From: Cladophialophora immunda
Taxonomy: Eukaryota > Ascomycota > Eurotiomycetes > Chaetothyriales > Herpotrichiellaceae
Assembly (NCBI RefSeq): GCF_000835495.1
Contig: NW_015622543.1
Location: forward strand, 744,001 to 808,000
DNA: 64,000 bases
Direction of reading: 5' to 3'
The stretch's first letter is position 1. The number at the start of each line of letters is the position of its first letter. The position numbers and the translations under genes were made by a program. Shown one piece after another: positions 45,016 through 56,489 of the stretch. The notes under the pieces are model-generated. The model did no database searches, had not been told where the DNA came from, and was given only the letters and a program-made list of their open reading frames with translations.

Positions 45016-45141
45016 TTATAGGAGCGGATCAAGCAATCGAATCTTGGACTGAGCAGCCCATTGCAACGCCGTTTGTCCGTAGTGGTTCCTCATGTGTATA
45101 TCGAGATCGTCTCGACCAAGTAAGAGCTTCAAAATCTCTTC
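45016..45141 (-). pseudogene. Ankyrin-repeat remnant downstream of the STAND gene
   Basis: Right after the stop of the STAND gene, the minus strand encodes ILKLLLGRDDLDIHMRN and YGQTALQWAAQS, a clear ankyrin repeat (LLL, then YGQTALxWAA), ending at a TAA at 45016-45018. It would continue the STAND frame directly (WEE to ILK) if the 32 bases at 45142-45173 were absent. It has no ATG of its own. Confidence 0.75.
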
Positions 45142-45173
45142 CTACTCATACCTCTTCCTGTTCATACCTCTTC
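45142..45173. repeat. Two 16-bp tandem units that interrupt the STAND gene
   Basis: Unit 1 at 45142-45157 (ctactcatacctcttc) and unit 2 at 45158-45173 (ctgttcatacctcttc) match at 14 of 16 positions. Both carry an in-frame stop or shift on the minus strand, and together they add 32 bases, so the downstream ankyrin frame is lost. Confidence 0.9.
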
Positions 45174-47748
45174 CCAGCGAACCCTAACTTCGAAAAGAAA
45201 TTCCAACACTAATTGCGCGGTGGAGCTGGCACGCCCTTCCACCACCCCGAGGAGTGACTGCAATGCTTCATAAGTAAAGCCCGCGTTTGACGTGCCAAGT
45301 TTCGATATTGTCGCGTGGACGAGAGCTTCATGTTCGTTTTCCACAGCCCACTTCAGGACTTCTTCTTCTTCTTTCCCATCCGAGGGTTTGGGACCCCAAG
45401 GAAGCATGACAACCTTGACACTGTTCGACAACAGACGAAGCCACAGTCCGTAAGTCACCTGCCTTCCTCTTTCGAATTTCCGAGTGTGGAATAACCAAAA
45501 TGTCTTTGCGTAGGCCAAAAATGGATAACTTTCTTGTCTTCGTTCCCCGATTCCCACAGCTCGGAGACGAGATTCTAGGTCGAAGTCCCCTACTCCCTCC
45601 CTTTTCAAGAGTCCCAGTGCAATTTTGCTGATTACGGTCCACGGGAGCGTTCTTTCAACAATCGAGGTGGTTATGTCGTGTGGTTGTAGAGGCGCGCGAT
45701 TACTTGTTTTGGTGAGCGTGGTGTCGAAGACATTGAAGTTCAAGTAGGTGACGCAGATTTCACCTAAACTCAGATCGGCCTCTGGCAATTTCACATGGAA
45801 TTGACGAGTAAATCCGTCCTGTGGACTGGACAGAATGTATTGTTTAACGCTGTGATGGGTGAAACGAACCGTAGAATCTTCCTCATCGATGAGCAACAAA
45901 CTGCCGCAACCGTTGACCGCCGTCCGAATGTCATTAATCAGCCTTCGTGAATCCCGCTCAGTCTCTCCTGGCACGACGCCCATCGCCTCGCGAAGTTCAT
46001 CCAAAGCCAACGGCCGCTGAGCCGCAGCGACAATCGCAAAGATCTTGTGGCAAGTGCTTGGATTTACGGTCCTTTTCGCTGCCATCTTCCGGAGGACACG
46101 ATCGAAAGTTTCTGGCAAGTCCTTCGGCAAAGATTGGAGCGCTTGCAAAATCCCTTCGTCGGTGAGCTCGGCGCATATCGATTCGAGCTGAAACACGACC
46201 CAGAGGAACCTGGCGGAGATTAGCATCTTTCTGTACTGTGGACGTCAACACTAACATCCCATGGCTTCCCTCCGTGAGAGCCTGTCTGATGGTTAAAATT
46301 ATGGTTGGATCTCCTAAGCACAGGCTGCCTGTTTTCAAACGGTCTTCCAAAGCACCATTGATATATTGAGCGATTTCAGGGTTCTGCACCGGTAATGGCA
46401 AATGATACTGAGGTTGTAGGGTAGCCCGATATCTTGTGTGAAGGTCTGGACAACTCGAGCAGAAGATGTAAAAGCGGTGATGTGACTTTAGGAGCTTGCC
46501 GAGAGAATCAAATAGTTGGTCCAGCTCAGTCTCAATACATTCATCGAGACCATCGATAATGACGAAGTTCTGTTCACTTTGAGGAAGTAAGTTGAGGAGG
46601 CAAGACACGATCTCGTCATTGTCGAGTGCGCCCGATTCGCTGGCATCGATCCTGCCAAACGCGGCTGGGTCGAGCAAGCTCAAAAGCTGCCTTGCGAGGC
46701 TTCCAACAATGGTCCTGGCCTTAAGCGATTCTGCGTCGTCGTGGCTACAGAAAAAATAGCAGACAAGAGCATTCGGGAAGCTGATGCTAATTTCCTGCAA
46801 CACGCTCGCTGTGGAGACCGTCTTCCCGGACCCCAGAATTCCTGTAATCCAAAGCACACTCGACGCAGAAGATTGAATCCATTGCCTATAGGCGGCGTGG
46901 TCGAAGATCCGTGAGCTCTCACCCGCCTTCCGAGCTCGCTTCCACGCCGTCTGGTGATTGTAAGTGGAGCATGTATCCAAAAAATGAAACTTCGCCTTTT
47001 GAGCTTTGAATTTCTTGGCTTCATGGATCTCCGTTGACGCCTTTGACGAGGACCACGCTCGAAAATTGGAGGCCTCCCTTGTCTCGAGGGCAACCTCCTG
47101 TTTGAACGCTACCGAGGCCTCTTCGCGTATAGACTCTGCCATTGTTGAGAGATTAAGCTCGAGCGGGCCGAATTCCGATTGAAATGGCTTGAGAATGGTG
47201 GCTGATAGTTGAGCGAGTGGGCTTTTCATAATAAAGAGAACTGCTTTCTTGCAGACAAGGACAACCGTGCAGAAATATTCACACAGAGCCTCCTGTAGCC
47301 TGGGAGATTTGGGATACATGACACCGTATTGCTCATAGCGGGGACATGAGCGTCCAATGCGCATAAACAAGGCTGACAGGCTGTCGAAATACGACGCAAA
47401 GTTGACGGTTATCTGTAAGGTCATCCGAAGTACGCCCCAAATGGAAGTCGCAATCGGCGATTGGGTCCCACCTATAATGACATCGACAACGGTTGAGAAT
47501 TGCTGTACGGCTCCCAGTATGGAAGTCAAGCGCGGGCCAAAGCAGCGACGACTCGTGCGCCGGCCGTTGTTCTTGTCAATCTCAGCTGTGACCTTCATTA
47601 CGTCGGATACTGCGGGAGGTCTTTCGGCACGCCAAGTTCGAAACGATTTCTTATCGTCATCGCTGAGAATGGCCTCGAATTCCGAGAGCGCCTGGGCCAG
47701 CCTGATTTCGGGTCTCAAAGGTGCAGCAGTCCTCAAGGCGAGGGCCAT
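45162..47748 (-). CDS. STAND/NLR-like protein: DUF7708-like N-terminus, NACHT domain, truncated C-terminus; two exons
   Basis: Model: complement(45162-46209, 46256-47748), 846 residues. The 46-nt intron uses donor GTTAGT and has a GCTAATC branch site. The N-terminal part (about 70-215, with SILGAVQQFSTVVDVIIG, SIWGVLRMTLQITVNFASYF and CPRYEQYG) resembles DUF7708, a putative effector or sensing module of fungal NOD-like receptors. The NACHT NTPase follows, with Walker A GILGSGKT (303-310) and Walker B FVIIDGLDE (395-403). A winged-helix-like region ends with VRFTHHSVKQYIL. Related proteins usually end in ankyrin repeats; here the frame stops after VRVRWEEV, and an ankyrin remnant lies just beyond. 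Such genes act in heterokaryon incompatibility and innate recognition; this copy may be disabled or intentionally short. Confidence 0.88.
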
Positions 47749-50700
47749 GGTATTGCGAGCGGGCGCTCCTCGTAAGCTTCGACGCAGGTATCGAAGATTA
47801 GAAGATCAACAGGGACTTGTCAACGGAAACGCTGTACAATTCTGTGAAGGGTATGTGGAAGAAGTCGTCCATGGTGAGGCTGAGAAGTTGCTAGGCCTCA
47901 TTCATCTCTGCCAGCCTCTCACATGTTCAGCCACGGGCGCCAACGTGTCACGTGGAGCGGCCGGGCCCCGGGTCGAAAGATTCAGAGGAGGCGGAATTGG
48001 ATGCCATTGAGGGCGCTTCGTTCGGGCATTGGCTGTGTTTACACTGGGCATCATTGGCGCCCGAAGTGTGCGAAGGGGGGAAAGGGCCGGCTAGGACGAA
48101 GGATGAAAACTGAATGGATGGACGTGATGTGGATGGGGGAAGCGAGGTGTTGGAGCGGAGGACCAAGCGAGCAGAGAGGAGGCGAAGGTGAGTTGGAGGA
48201 AGGAAAATCATGGTCACGTGGGGGACGAGGCTCTAAGACATATCAGGTTAGATGTGTCTTGGCGGCATCCTTACCCCAAAACCAACCACCAACCAACTGA
48301 TTGTCGCGACACGCACCCGATGCCGCTTGAACACCCACCAACCACGCCACAATCACGACCTCAGTCTGGACATTCTCCATCATGAACATGGACTATGTGG
48401 CGTCTGCATCCAGCCTAGACTATCCCCATGCGTCGTACAGAATCTGTTACTCCGTACTCAAACGAGCAACGAACACTTCCCTGCGAGGGTGATCCGATAT
48501 GAGGCTCGCTGCTGAGCGGATATGCAGCTATGGCGCGACAAGGTCGATTTCCTTTTTTTCCGCCTCGTATTTCAAAGGCCAGGGTCCTCCCACATCCTCG
48601 TATTCCTGTTGCCGTGCTTCCGGCGACCAGAGTCCTTGATAGGGTGCTGCTCGGAAAGCGCCGCGACCTAGATCTTGCCCTGGCACGAGTCAACTTGCCC
48701 GACAGCCTAGGCTGTCCGAGATGCTCGGCCCTCGTCGTTGGCTAGGAGAATCATTGAAATGCTGAATGAGGCTCTGCCACCACCCCCATCAGACTTCGGG
48801 CTCACTAGGCTCCCCGTACCTCTCTTAGGTTAAGCAATGGATAAAGTTCGACTTCTATGTTGGCGCAATGTTCCGGCCCCTAAACACTGAATTCAGCATC
48901 ATAGCCCACCGTTCTCCCCATTAAATGACAGGTTCTGGCTTGCAGATATGAAAAAGAATAAAACACCAAGGTGATACAGCGGCAAGAAATCATCGACTGC
49001 CGGCTCCTTCCAACGAAGCTACTATATGCATCCACAACGAGGGAGCTCTTGTTCCATGCTGCTCAGAACAAGAAAACAGGATCTCAATCATATAAATTAA
49101 AGGGTCTCAAGGCCAGGCCAGATCACAATCCCAGCGCCCACCATATCATGGGCCCACAGCGACGAGAAGCTCTATGCACAGCCATTCGTAGACCACGGTT
49201 GACTTTTCACTGGGCACGAAGCATCGAGCCCGAATACTCTCGCGGCAGAACGGACGGCTTCAAATCCTCCACATCTACTTCCTTGCCTGGTTGCCGCTAG
49301 GCTGATCCAAAGTCGCTGCGGAATGTCCAGGACTCGGAAGCCCCTGAGGTATACTCCGTACATACCCATGGACGCGCCGTGAACCAATAATCCAGCCACT
49401 TTTGGCTGCCACAGTCGCCCAGAGACAGTCGCCAAAGGCTGGGCCTCGGGGTTGACTTAGTAACGAATGGGCACCCCGGGGACGATGGCTTAAGATACAC
49501 ACGAAGCGCAGATTGAAAACGATTGGACATCTGGGACAATGTTTCCATAAGCCCACCCGGTCACAGCCTGTGTCAGCTCACTCTCCTCTCCCAACCTCCC
49601 ATCCTCCCTTATTCTCTTTGCATATGAAACATCCCGTGCAGCTTTTGCGTTTTAAAACAAGTATCGTTCTCGTCGATGGAAGGGGGAGCAAATAAACACT
49701 CCCATCCAGTATGCGACTCCAGCGTATATCCCTTTCGGGGAGCGCGTGGCCAAACAAGCAAATACTCAGCCGAATGCAGCGGCGGGAAGCCCAGCTCACC
49801 AGACTGCGCTCCCTGAGAGAAAGATGTCGCGATAACCGCATCACCAGCGACCTATGACTATACAGCCAAGGCCACTGCTCCAGGGCTACGTCTTTACCAT
49901 CACGATCACGAAGGAGTCGTTGGTACTAATTATTGACCCGGAAGTCTTCTTTTCACGCGCAACATGCTTGGGCCAAGTCCCTTTTCGCCCAGAGCACCAC
50001 TCGTACTCCTCCTTCTCTTGTTTCCCTGTACTTTTCCACGCTGCCCATGCTTCAGGGGGGCCATGAGGTGACAGAAGACTGACCATCCCAGGGACCTGTC
50101 ACTACAAGATCTGAATGTTAGAAACCCCCAGGCGGTACAAAAAACTCCCAGGGCTTTCCCTCCTCCGCTCCCAGATACAAACTCCAACCATAATTCCACG
50201 ACTGATACCTCCGCCGTCACCATCACCGTCGCCGCGTCCTCACCCTGCCACAAGGGATCTTTACTGGCTCTTGATTCCTCGTTATTGGCGGCGTCCTCTG
50301 GAAGAGTAGGCTCTTGCCCAGAAAAAGAAAAGGAGGCGGACGAGATTACTGAGAAATCTCATGCTTGACGGAGATCTATCCAGAGTTTTCCACCGTGAAA
50401 ACAAAAGATGGAGAAAGAATGAGAAAACATATACAGAAAACAAACTGAATCAAAGTGAATCAAGACATAATATGAGCCTGTGATCTCAATTTTCGTTTGG
50501 TCCCTGGAGATACTCTCATCCGTGGTTACACCGCGTAGTTGATCAGCTGCCCAAAGAATATGAAAATGCGACAAGTAGAATGGAAATGATATCAAGTTGA
50601 CATTGGCAAGCATTCATTCATTCATTCAATCTTAGACATCACATCGTAAACATAGAAGCCAGTAAGACAATACATCCAAAAACAACAAGTAGCTGGATAA

Positions 50701-51428
50701 AGACAGGCTGGGTCATTCACACCTCACACAATGCTCCCTTCATATACCCGAACAATGGCCATCACAAAACATAATGATGGCAATACACAACATGATACAA
50801 TAAGACACGAATGCAAGCAAATCAAAGAGTAAATAAACAGCCAGTGAACGTTGACTGGAGAGGCAGCTAACCAATCCAAAAGACCAATGCAGAACCAAGA
50901 TCCAGACCGAAGTGTCTCCATTGTGTACTGGGACACCCTAATCCATCTCTTCCTGACGGTCAGTTGCAGTAAATGTCAAAATGTAGTCGGCCGTCGACGT
51001 TTCCGTCGTGAGTATAAGTCGTAAAGTCGTAAGGTAGGATGCTAAGTAGCGTATCTCTCACCGTGGTCGAGTCGAGCCTCGATCAGACGTGCAACGAAAC
51101 AAGGTGGCATTGCATGATGTGAGCAGTATGTGCTGCGCGAGCTTTCAGTCAATTGATTCCACCTCGTCTTCCGAAAAATTATGGCACTGAACAATGAGAC
51201 CAACCACCAGTCTCACCGATGTGACCACAATGTTCCCGGTTCCTCTCAACTCTTTTCTGTGTCACGTTCATTTCCGAATTCTGTTTTTCATGTGCGCATG
51301 CTCACGGATGTCCTCCTTGTGATCAGCAGATTGCACTAGTAACGTATGAGGCTTTCCTTTAGCTAAAGATCTCGCCATAGTCGCCTCTCTCCCAGGCACT
51401 GAGATTGTCGGATGTGACTTCGGCTGGA
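47749..51428. other. 3.7 kb gene-free region
   Basis: The largest gene-free tract in the window. Short frames on both strands have no continuity. The first kilobase is GC-rich (promoter of the STAND gene); 50.3-50.95 kb is A/T rich, with a CATT repeat at 50611-50628. It could hold a non-coding RNA, an eroded gene or an old element, but nothing can be named. Confidence 0.4.
50611..50628. repeat. Short CATT tandem repeat
   Basis: cattcattcattcattca: four and a half copies of a 4-bp unit in an A/T-rich intergenic stretch. Confidence 0.9.
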
Positions 51429-52211
51429 TCATGCCCGATTTCGATGACCATTGCGCGTTTGTGGTTTCCTAGAGTTATCGGCGCGAACTAGTAAGTTTCT
51501 GAAGAGAGCAAGGTATGTTGAGGCTGTGCAAATGAACTTACTTGAGCTCGCGGGCAACCCGTGTCTCTGGAAGTGCGTCGAGGAAACGTCCGGTCTGAAA
51601 CACGTGTTGACTGCGAGACAAGCATAATGTGGTTCGACCCCAAAAGCAAGGAGGCCCACAAGGATGCTCAGGTACCCAGCCAGCTTGCAGGTTGGTTTAC
51701 CGTCAAGCTGTGCCTGGCAGACGTCTGGTAGCAGTTGCTCAAACCAATCATCTGGTCCTGGGAGATGCAGTGCAAAGCCTTCTCCCTGATGGACAATGAC
51801 TGCTAGATCAGGGGTCGCGTGTCGGCCAAAGGAGATTCGCCGCCATACGTCAGGGTGAGGGTTCTCAGTAGTGCAATCGACGGGCGCATGTATATAGTTG
51901 TGACGCTCGGGATCCCAGATCAAAGTGCTAGTCTTGTGGTGGCTGCGCCGGGCATTTTCCTCAAGCGACGCTAGACGTAAGTGCCTTCCAGCAGCCTGGC
52001 CAGGATCCCAGATCCACCATCCCGATTCACTTTCAGTTACAAATTGATCAGATGACGATGGCCGCCAGTAGAATTCTGGACCCGGTACGAATGGCGCTTC
52101 GTCCGGGGCAGCTTCATACCGCACGTGGTGGATGCGCAGGAAGAAAGGTGCGGCGAACGGAAGTTGGCCATGAGGAGCCGCAGATGTAGTAGTAAAGTGG
52201 AAGTATTCCAT
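51429..52211 (-). CDS. Unknown protein, two exons
   Basis: Model: complement(51429-51487, 51542-52211), 242 residues, starting at ATG 52211. The 54-nt intron (GTAAGT...TTACTAG) keeps the frame, so the unspliced reading gives 260 residues. The protein is rich in Trp, His and Pro (FYWRPSSSDQF, GWWIWDPGQA, STLIWDPERHNYIHAP) and has one hydrophobic stretch (CKLAGYLSILVGLLAFGVE). There is no signal peptide at the start. The C-terminus is basic (RKPQTRNGHRNRA). I recognise no domain. The long open frame and clean splice sites argue that it is a gene, but lineage-specific. Confidence 0.55.
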   Translation of the reverse strand: MEYFHFTTTSAAPHGQLPFAAPFFLRIHHVRYEAAPDEAPFVPGPEFYWRPSSSDQFVTESESGWWIWDPGQAAGRHLRLASLEENARRSHHKTSTLIWDPERHNYIHAPVDCTTENPHPDVWRRISFGRHATPDLAVIVHQGEGFALHLPGPDDWFEQLLPDVCQAQLDGKPTCKLAGYLSILVGLLAFGVEPHYACLAVNTCFRPDVSSTHFQRHGLPASSSKFICTASTYLALFRNLLVRADNSRKPQTRNGHRNRA

Positions 52212-54500
52212 GGTAATCGATCAAGGCACGTAAGGGAGAAAGGAAAGAATAGGGGAGAGGCCAGAATATGGAGTACGATCTGAGAGATACTTGTGAAATG
52301 CGAGTGAGACAACGCGAAGAGTGGTCACAGGGGGACATAAATGATGGTCCTTGGGAACAAATAGATACATCGGCCAACAATGCCGGAATGGATGAACACC
52401 TAGCACATGCAGGAGGAAGGTGGACTTACCACTTAGGCAGATAGCTGGCGCCGAATCAGCAGTCCATTGCCGGCCGCAATGGCAGTGTTAGCGCCTAGAT
52501 TGGCGTCAAAACGAGAGGATGCTGGAGCCACATCTTTAGCCGGTGCAACGCTTGGGCGACAGGAATGACGCTCATCGGCCAATGGTACGCTCCATGGTAG
52601 GAGTTTGGATTCCCCCGTCCCCGTCGAGATTGGGTTCAATACCAGGCTGGAGAGTGGTCGAGGTTCTCAAATGGTCAAATGGGGCCGCTGACTCCCCGAA
52701 CTGACAATGACGGTGATGGCTTCATGTTCGAAGTGATATGTGAAGCGTAAATACTCGGGTACGGAACCGACTTGGTTGCATGGAAACGAGCAGGGGTGGT
52801 GTGGCGCATGGAGAGCGTTCCGCTTCTCCAGCCCTCAAAAAGCGGCAAGCCTGGCAGGTTGGGGCACAGACCCGATGGCGACGAGAGTGGGAGAGAGTGA
52901 CGCACGTCAACCCCTAGTGATCGGAGAATCCTGGATCCTAATGCGGCTCTGCGGCAAGAATCGGCTGCTTCTTGGAGGCGTGAGCTCGCACCCTGCGCTT
53001 GTCTTCGGCCGGGCGGTGTTTCCTCGCTCACTCGGCAAATTCTTTCCTATCTCTGGGGATTAGTAACTCCGCTCGAAAATGAGATAGGCGAGCCAATAAG
53101 CAAGGAAGACACTTGCACAATGCCTTGGACAAGGCACGGGTGGCCTCTAGGGCCCCTGGGGCTGGATGATCAAAATCATCGAATGTAGAATTGATCAAGA
53201 CAAGAGGAGGCGAGTATTTTTCTGACCATGGACGTGGTCCTCTTTATATGCTGGCATTGTGACCAACCTTGCAGACCAGAGCAGGTCATCTCGCCTCAGC
53301 TCACCTATCACATTCCAATAAGGTGCATTGGGGTATGCATTAGTGGTTGCCTTGTCCGGCTTCCTTCTCTGCGCCCGATTTTGGTGAGGCATATTCGGCA
53401 GTCCTGAAACATGAGTCGCAGGACTCGATATGCACTTGTGATGACCGACAGACAATCGATTGTTGCGGCGCTGTTGGTAACGAGCAGGGGTGACAGAATG
53501 ACCGCCTTTGCGGAGCCAGGCAGCGATCAACGACTACCCAAGGTGCATACACTCCGAGTTCAATTGTTTTTGACCGAGCTGCTGGTTTCAACTAAGGATC
53601 AGGATCCCTTTTGTTATGGTGTATGAGTTGCAACTGATGCCAAACTTTGACGTTGTTACCCCCACAAATGGACTACTTTTTCCCAAGTTGAGGTGGCGGC
53701 GGTGAAGGATGCGTGGCTAGCCGCAGCCGTGTGTAGAGGAGGTCTTGTGAAATGGGAGATGTACTCGTGTGAATCTACCTGTCCTCTCTTCATCAGGAAC
53801 GAACTCGCTGGCAGGTCGGTCACCCGCAAACGAGGACGGTGGCGGTGGTTGGATTTCGCGGGGGCCTGATTGTTGGCAACGTGGTCACAAGGAACATGGC
53901 GGCGGCGTCCTCCAGCTGAAGACATACATGTCGTGAGTCTTGTTCAGAACTGAGACAAAACATAACAAAGATGGGAGGGAAAGAGATGGAGGAAGTCCAA
54001 ATAGGATCTCGACGAATTCAGTCCAAGACTGGGCGATTTGGCGGCGGCCCCTTCCGCCACCCCTTTCCCCCAGCCTTGTGGAACTGCGGCGGGAAGGCCA
54101 CGAGGCTCCGCTAGATCATGCCATGACTATCTGCGGGATCATCTTGACGCGGACGTCTCTTACAGCCTTCGAGCATCTATCACTGTATAGAATGGGATTC
54201 CTGATTGACGTTCATCAATCTGAGGCCAGTCTTATTCTACACCCCAACTTCGGGTAGACAGTGTTCAAATAATATACACGAATATACAAATGAACTCAAA
54301 CAAAGATCAAAGCAGACATCGTAACATGTCACTCTCACGACTGTACACATGTGGCAACGCTGGCTGTGCAATTTCATACATGACGCTTACTTCGCTTGCT
54401 GCGTGTTTCTTCTCCTTGCTCCTACAGAGGATTTCTTAACTTGGCCCATACCAAGAGGCACAACTCGGGATAGTTGGCACTGAAGAGGAGATCATGTCAG
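52212..54500. other. 2.3 kb region without a supported gene
   Basis: Frames at 52740-53063 (+), 53195-53530 (-) and 53940-54257 (+) are short, overlap and lack recognisable protein. The part next to 54.5 kb is the 3' UTR of the GH17 gene. Confidence 0.4.
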
Positions 54501-56489
54501 TTAGAAAACACTAACACATCCCCAATATTGCTCCACGCCGAATTGTCCCGGCTCCTTCCACGGTTCGTCCTCATAGCTCAAGAAGACAACTTGGGCGCCC
54601 GCGGTTGCTTGAATACCCTTGAGAGCCGTTGCCTGGTTTTCGGGGCTGGGGCAAGCAAGACCATTGCAGTTACCAGCGTGAGGCCAGCCGGATTCGAGAA
54701 CATAGACGGCCTTGCCCGAGCAAACCGAGTCCAGGATGTCGATCTCGGATTGGATGAAGCTACCAGCCTTATCGGCGGTCACATCGGCATTGAAAAAGGC
54801 GTACAAGTTGGCACCGATCACATCAACGACGCTGCAGAATGCCGAGGCACTGCTGGTATCTTGCCATACCGACAGAGGCTCAGTCGTGGTGACGGCGCCA
54901 GTGTAGCCAGCACCCTTGAAAGCACTTGCGCTGCTGGAGATGAAGCCAGCGAGCTCACTGGCGGAGCAATAGCCATTGAAGACAGCCTCGTTACCCACGA
55001 CGATGAGTTCGACAAGGTCCCATTGCGCCCAGGCGACGATATCGGAGACTTGTCCTTGAGCGCCTGAAATGCCTGTCGAAGAAATCCAGACGCCCAAAAT
55101 AAGCTTGAGGCCATTGTCACGGGCAGAGCCACCGATGTTTTCGAGCGTGCTGCAGTCGGTGCTATAAACACGGACCGAGGAGAATCCCTTCTGTGCGATG
55201 ACGGCCATGTCCGCAGCAATCGTGCCAGCGTCCTTGCAGCCGCCCTGAGCGGTGTATGGGGAATAAGTCATGCCCCACGAATCACCGTTAGATGAGATTC
55301 CCGAACTCCCACTACTCGAACCGCCGCTGGGCTTCGAGGAAGAACCGGACGAGGCATAGCTGCTCCCACCACTCACAGATGCAGTTGCAGGAGTCGGTGC
55401 CCATCCAGGCGCCGTCTCGCTCGATGGAATGTCGGTCGAAGCGGAGATCCAATCACCCCACGTGTAGGAGGAAGTGCTTGTAGTAGTCGCTGCACCATCG
55501 GCCGGATCCGAGGATGTCCAGTCAGCCCAGCTTGCATAGGAAGACGTGCTGGTGGTCGTTGCGGCTGCTGCAGGCGTGCTCGATGTTGACGAGGTCCAAT
55601 CCGCCCACGAGGCACTGGAGGAAGTGCTGCTGGTTGTGTTCACAGCCAGAACAGGTGTGGGATACCCTATTATGCGCATTAGAGACAGAGCATCAACATC
55701 GACGGATCAAGGCTACTTACAAGTCGGGAGGCCATAAGAAGTAATGATGGAGATCGCGCAACTGTCAGCCGCGACCGACGCAGCGGCAGCGGACCAGCTC
55801 GAGGAAGTAGCCACGCTGGCGGCCGCGACCGATGCCGAGGTAGTTGAAGAAGTCCAGTCGGACCAGCTGCTGGAGTCGCTCGTGGCCGCAACGGGCTCGA
55901 CGTATTTGGTCTCCGTAATGGTCGAGGCCAACGTGACAGTGGTGGTTTCCTCAACACTCGACCAATCGCTCCAGGTCTCAGTGCCGGTTGTCGCAGGATC
56001 GACCGGAATAGAAGAGGATGTCCAATCTCCCCACGTGTGCTCCTCGGTGCTCGTAGAAGCAGGATCCACAGGAACACTGGTTGACCAGTCACCCCAGGTC
56101 TCAGTGGTGCTGGTGGTGGCAGGATCGACCGGAATGGACGAAGAGGAAGTCCAGTCGGCCCACGTCTCAAAGGTCGTGCTAGAAGAGGTGCTCGAGGTCT
56201 TTGCGGGATCAACCGCAAGGGAGGTAGAAGTCCAGTCCTCCCAGAGGAATGAGGTTGAAGAGCTTGCAGTAGTGGTAGCAGCCTTGACCGGAGCCTTTGA
56301 GGAGGTGGTGGTCTTCGACTCTCCATCTACAGGCGTGGCAGAAGTAGAAGCAGCGGTCGCATTCCAGTCGACCCAGGTGTCGCGAGCGACATTGGCGTGT
56401 AGTTTCGCATGCATGTGCTTGACATGGCTGGCGGCAGAAACGGTGGTGATGACCGCTGCACCAGCAGCGGCGATTGTAACAGCCTTCAT
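54501..56489 (-). CDS. Cell-wall GH17 beta-1,3-glucanase/transglucosylase with ten W-x-D-W motifs, two exons
   Basis: Model: complement(54501-55666, 55721-56489), 644 residues with a 54-nt intron. A signal peptide (MKAVTIAAAGAAVITTVSA) and a short basic His/Lys stretch begin the mature protein. Residues 39-329 form a Ser/Thr-rich linker with ten W-x-D-W motifs (for example TWGDWTSS, SWADWTSS) spaced by PVDPA[TS] units. The C-terminal GH17 domain starts near 387 (WGMTYSPYTAQGGCKDA). It has a VVGNEAVF acid/base Glu (483) and a YVLESGWP nucleophile Glu (581), as in the yeast Scw4/Scw10/Bgl2 group that remodels wall glucan. There is no GPI signal. It is probably secreted and wall-associated. Confidence 0.93.
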
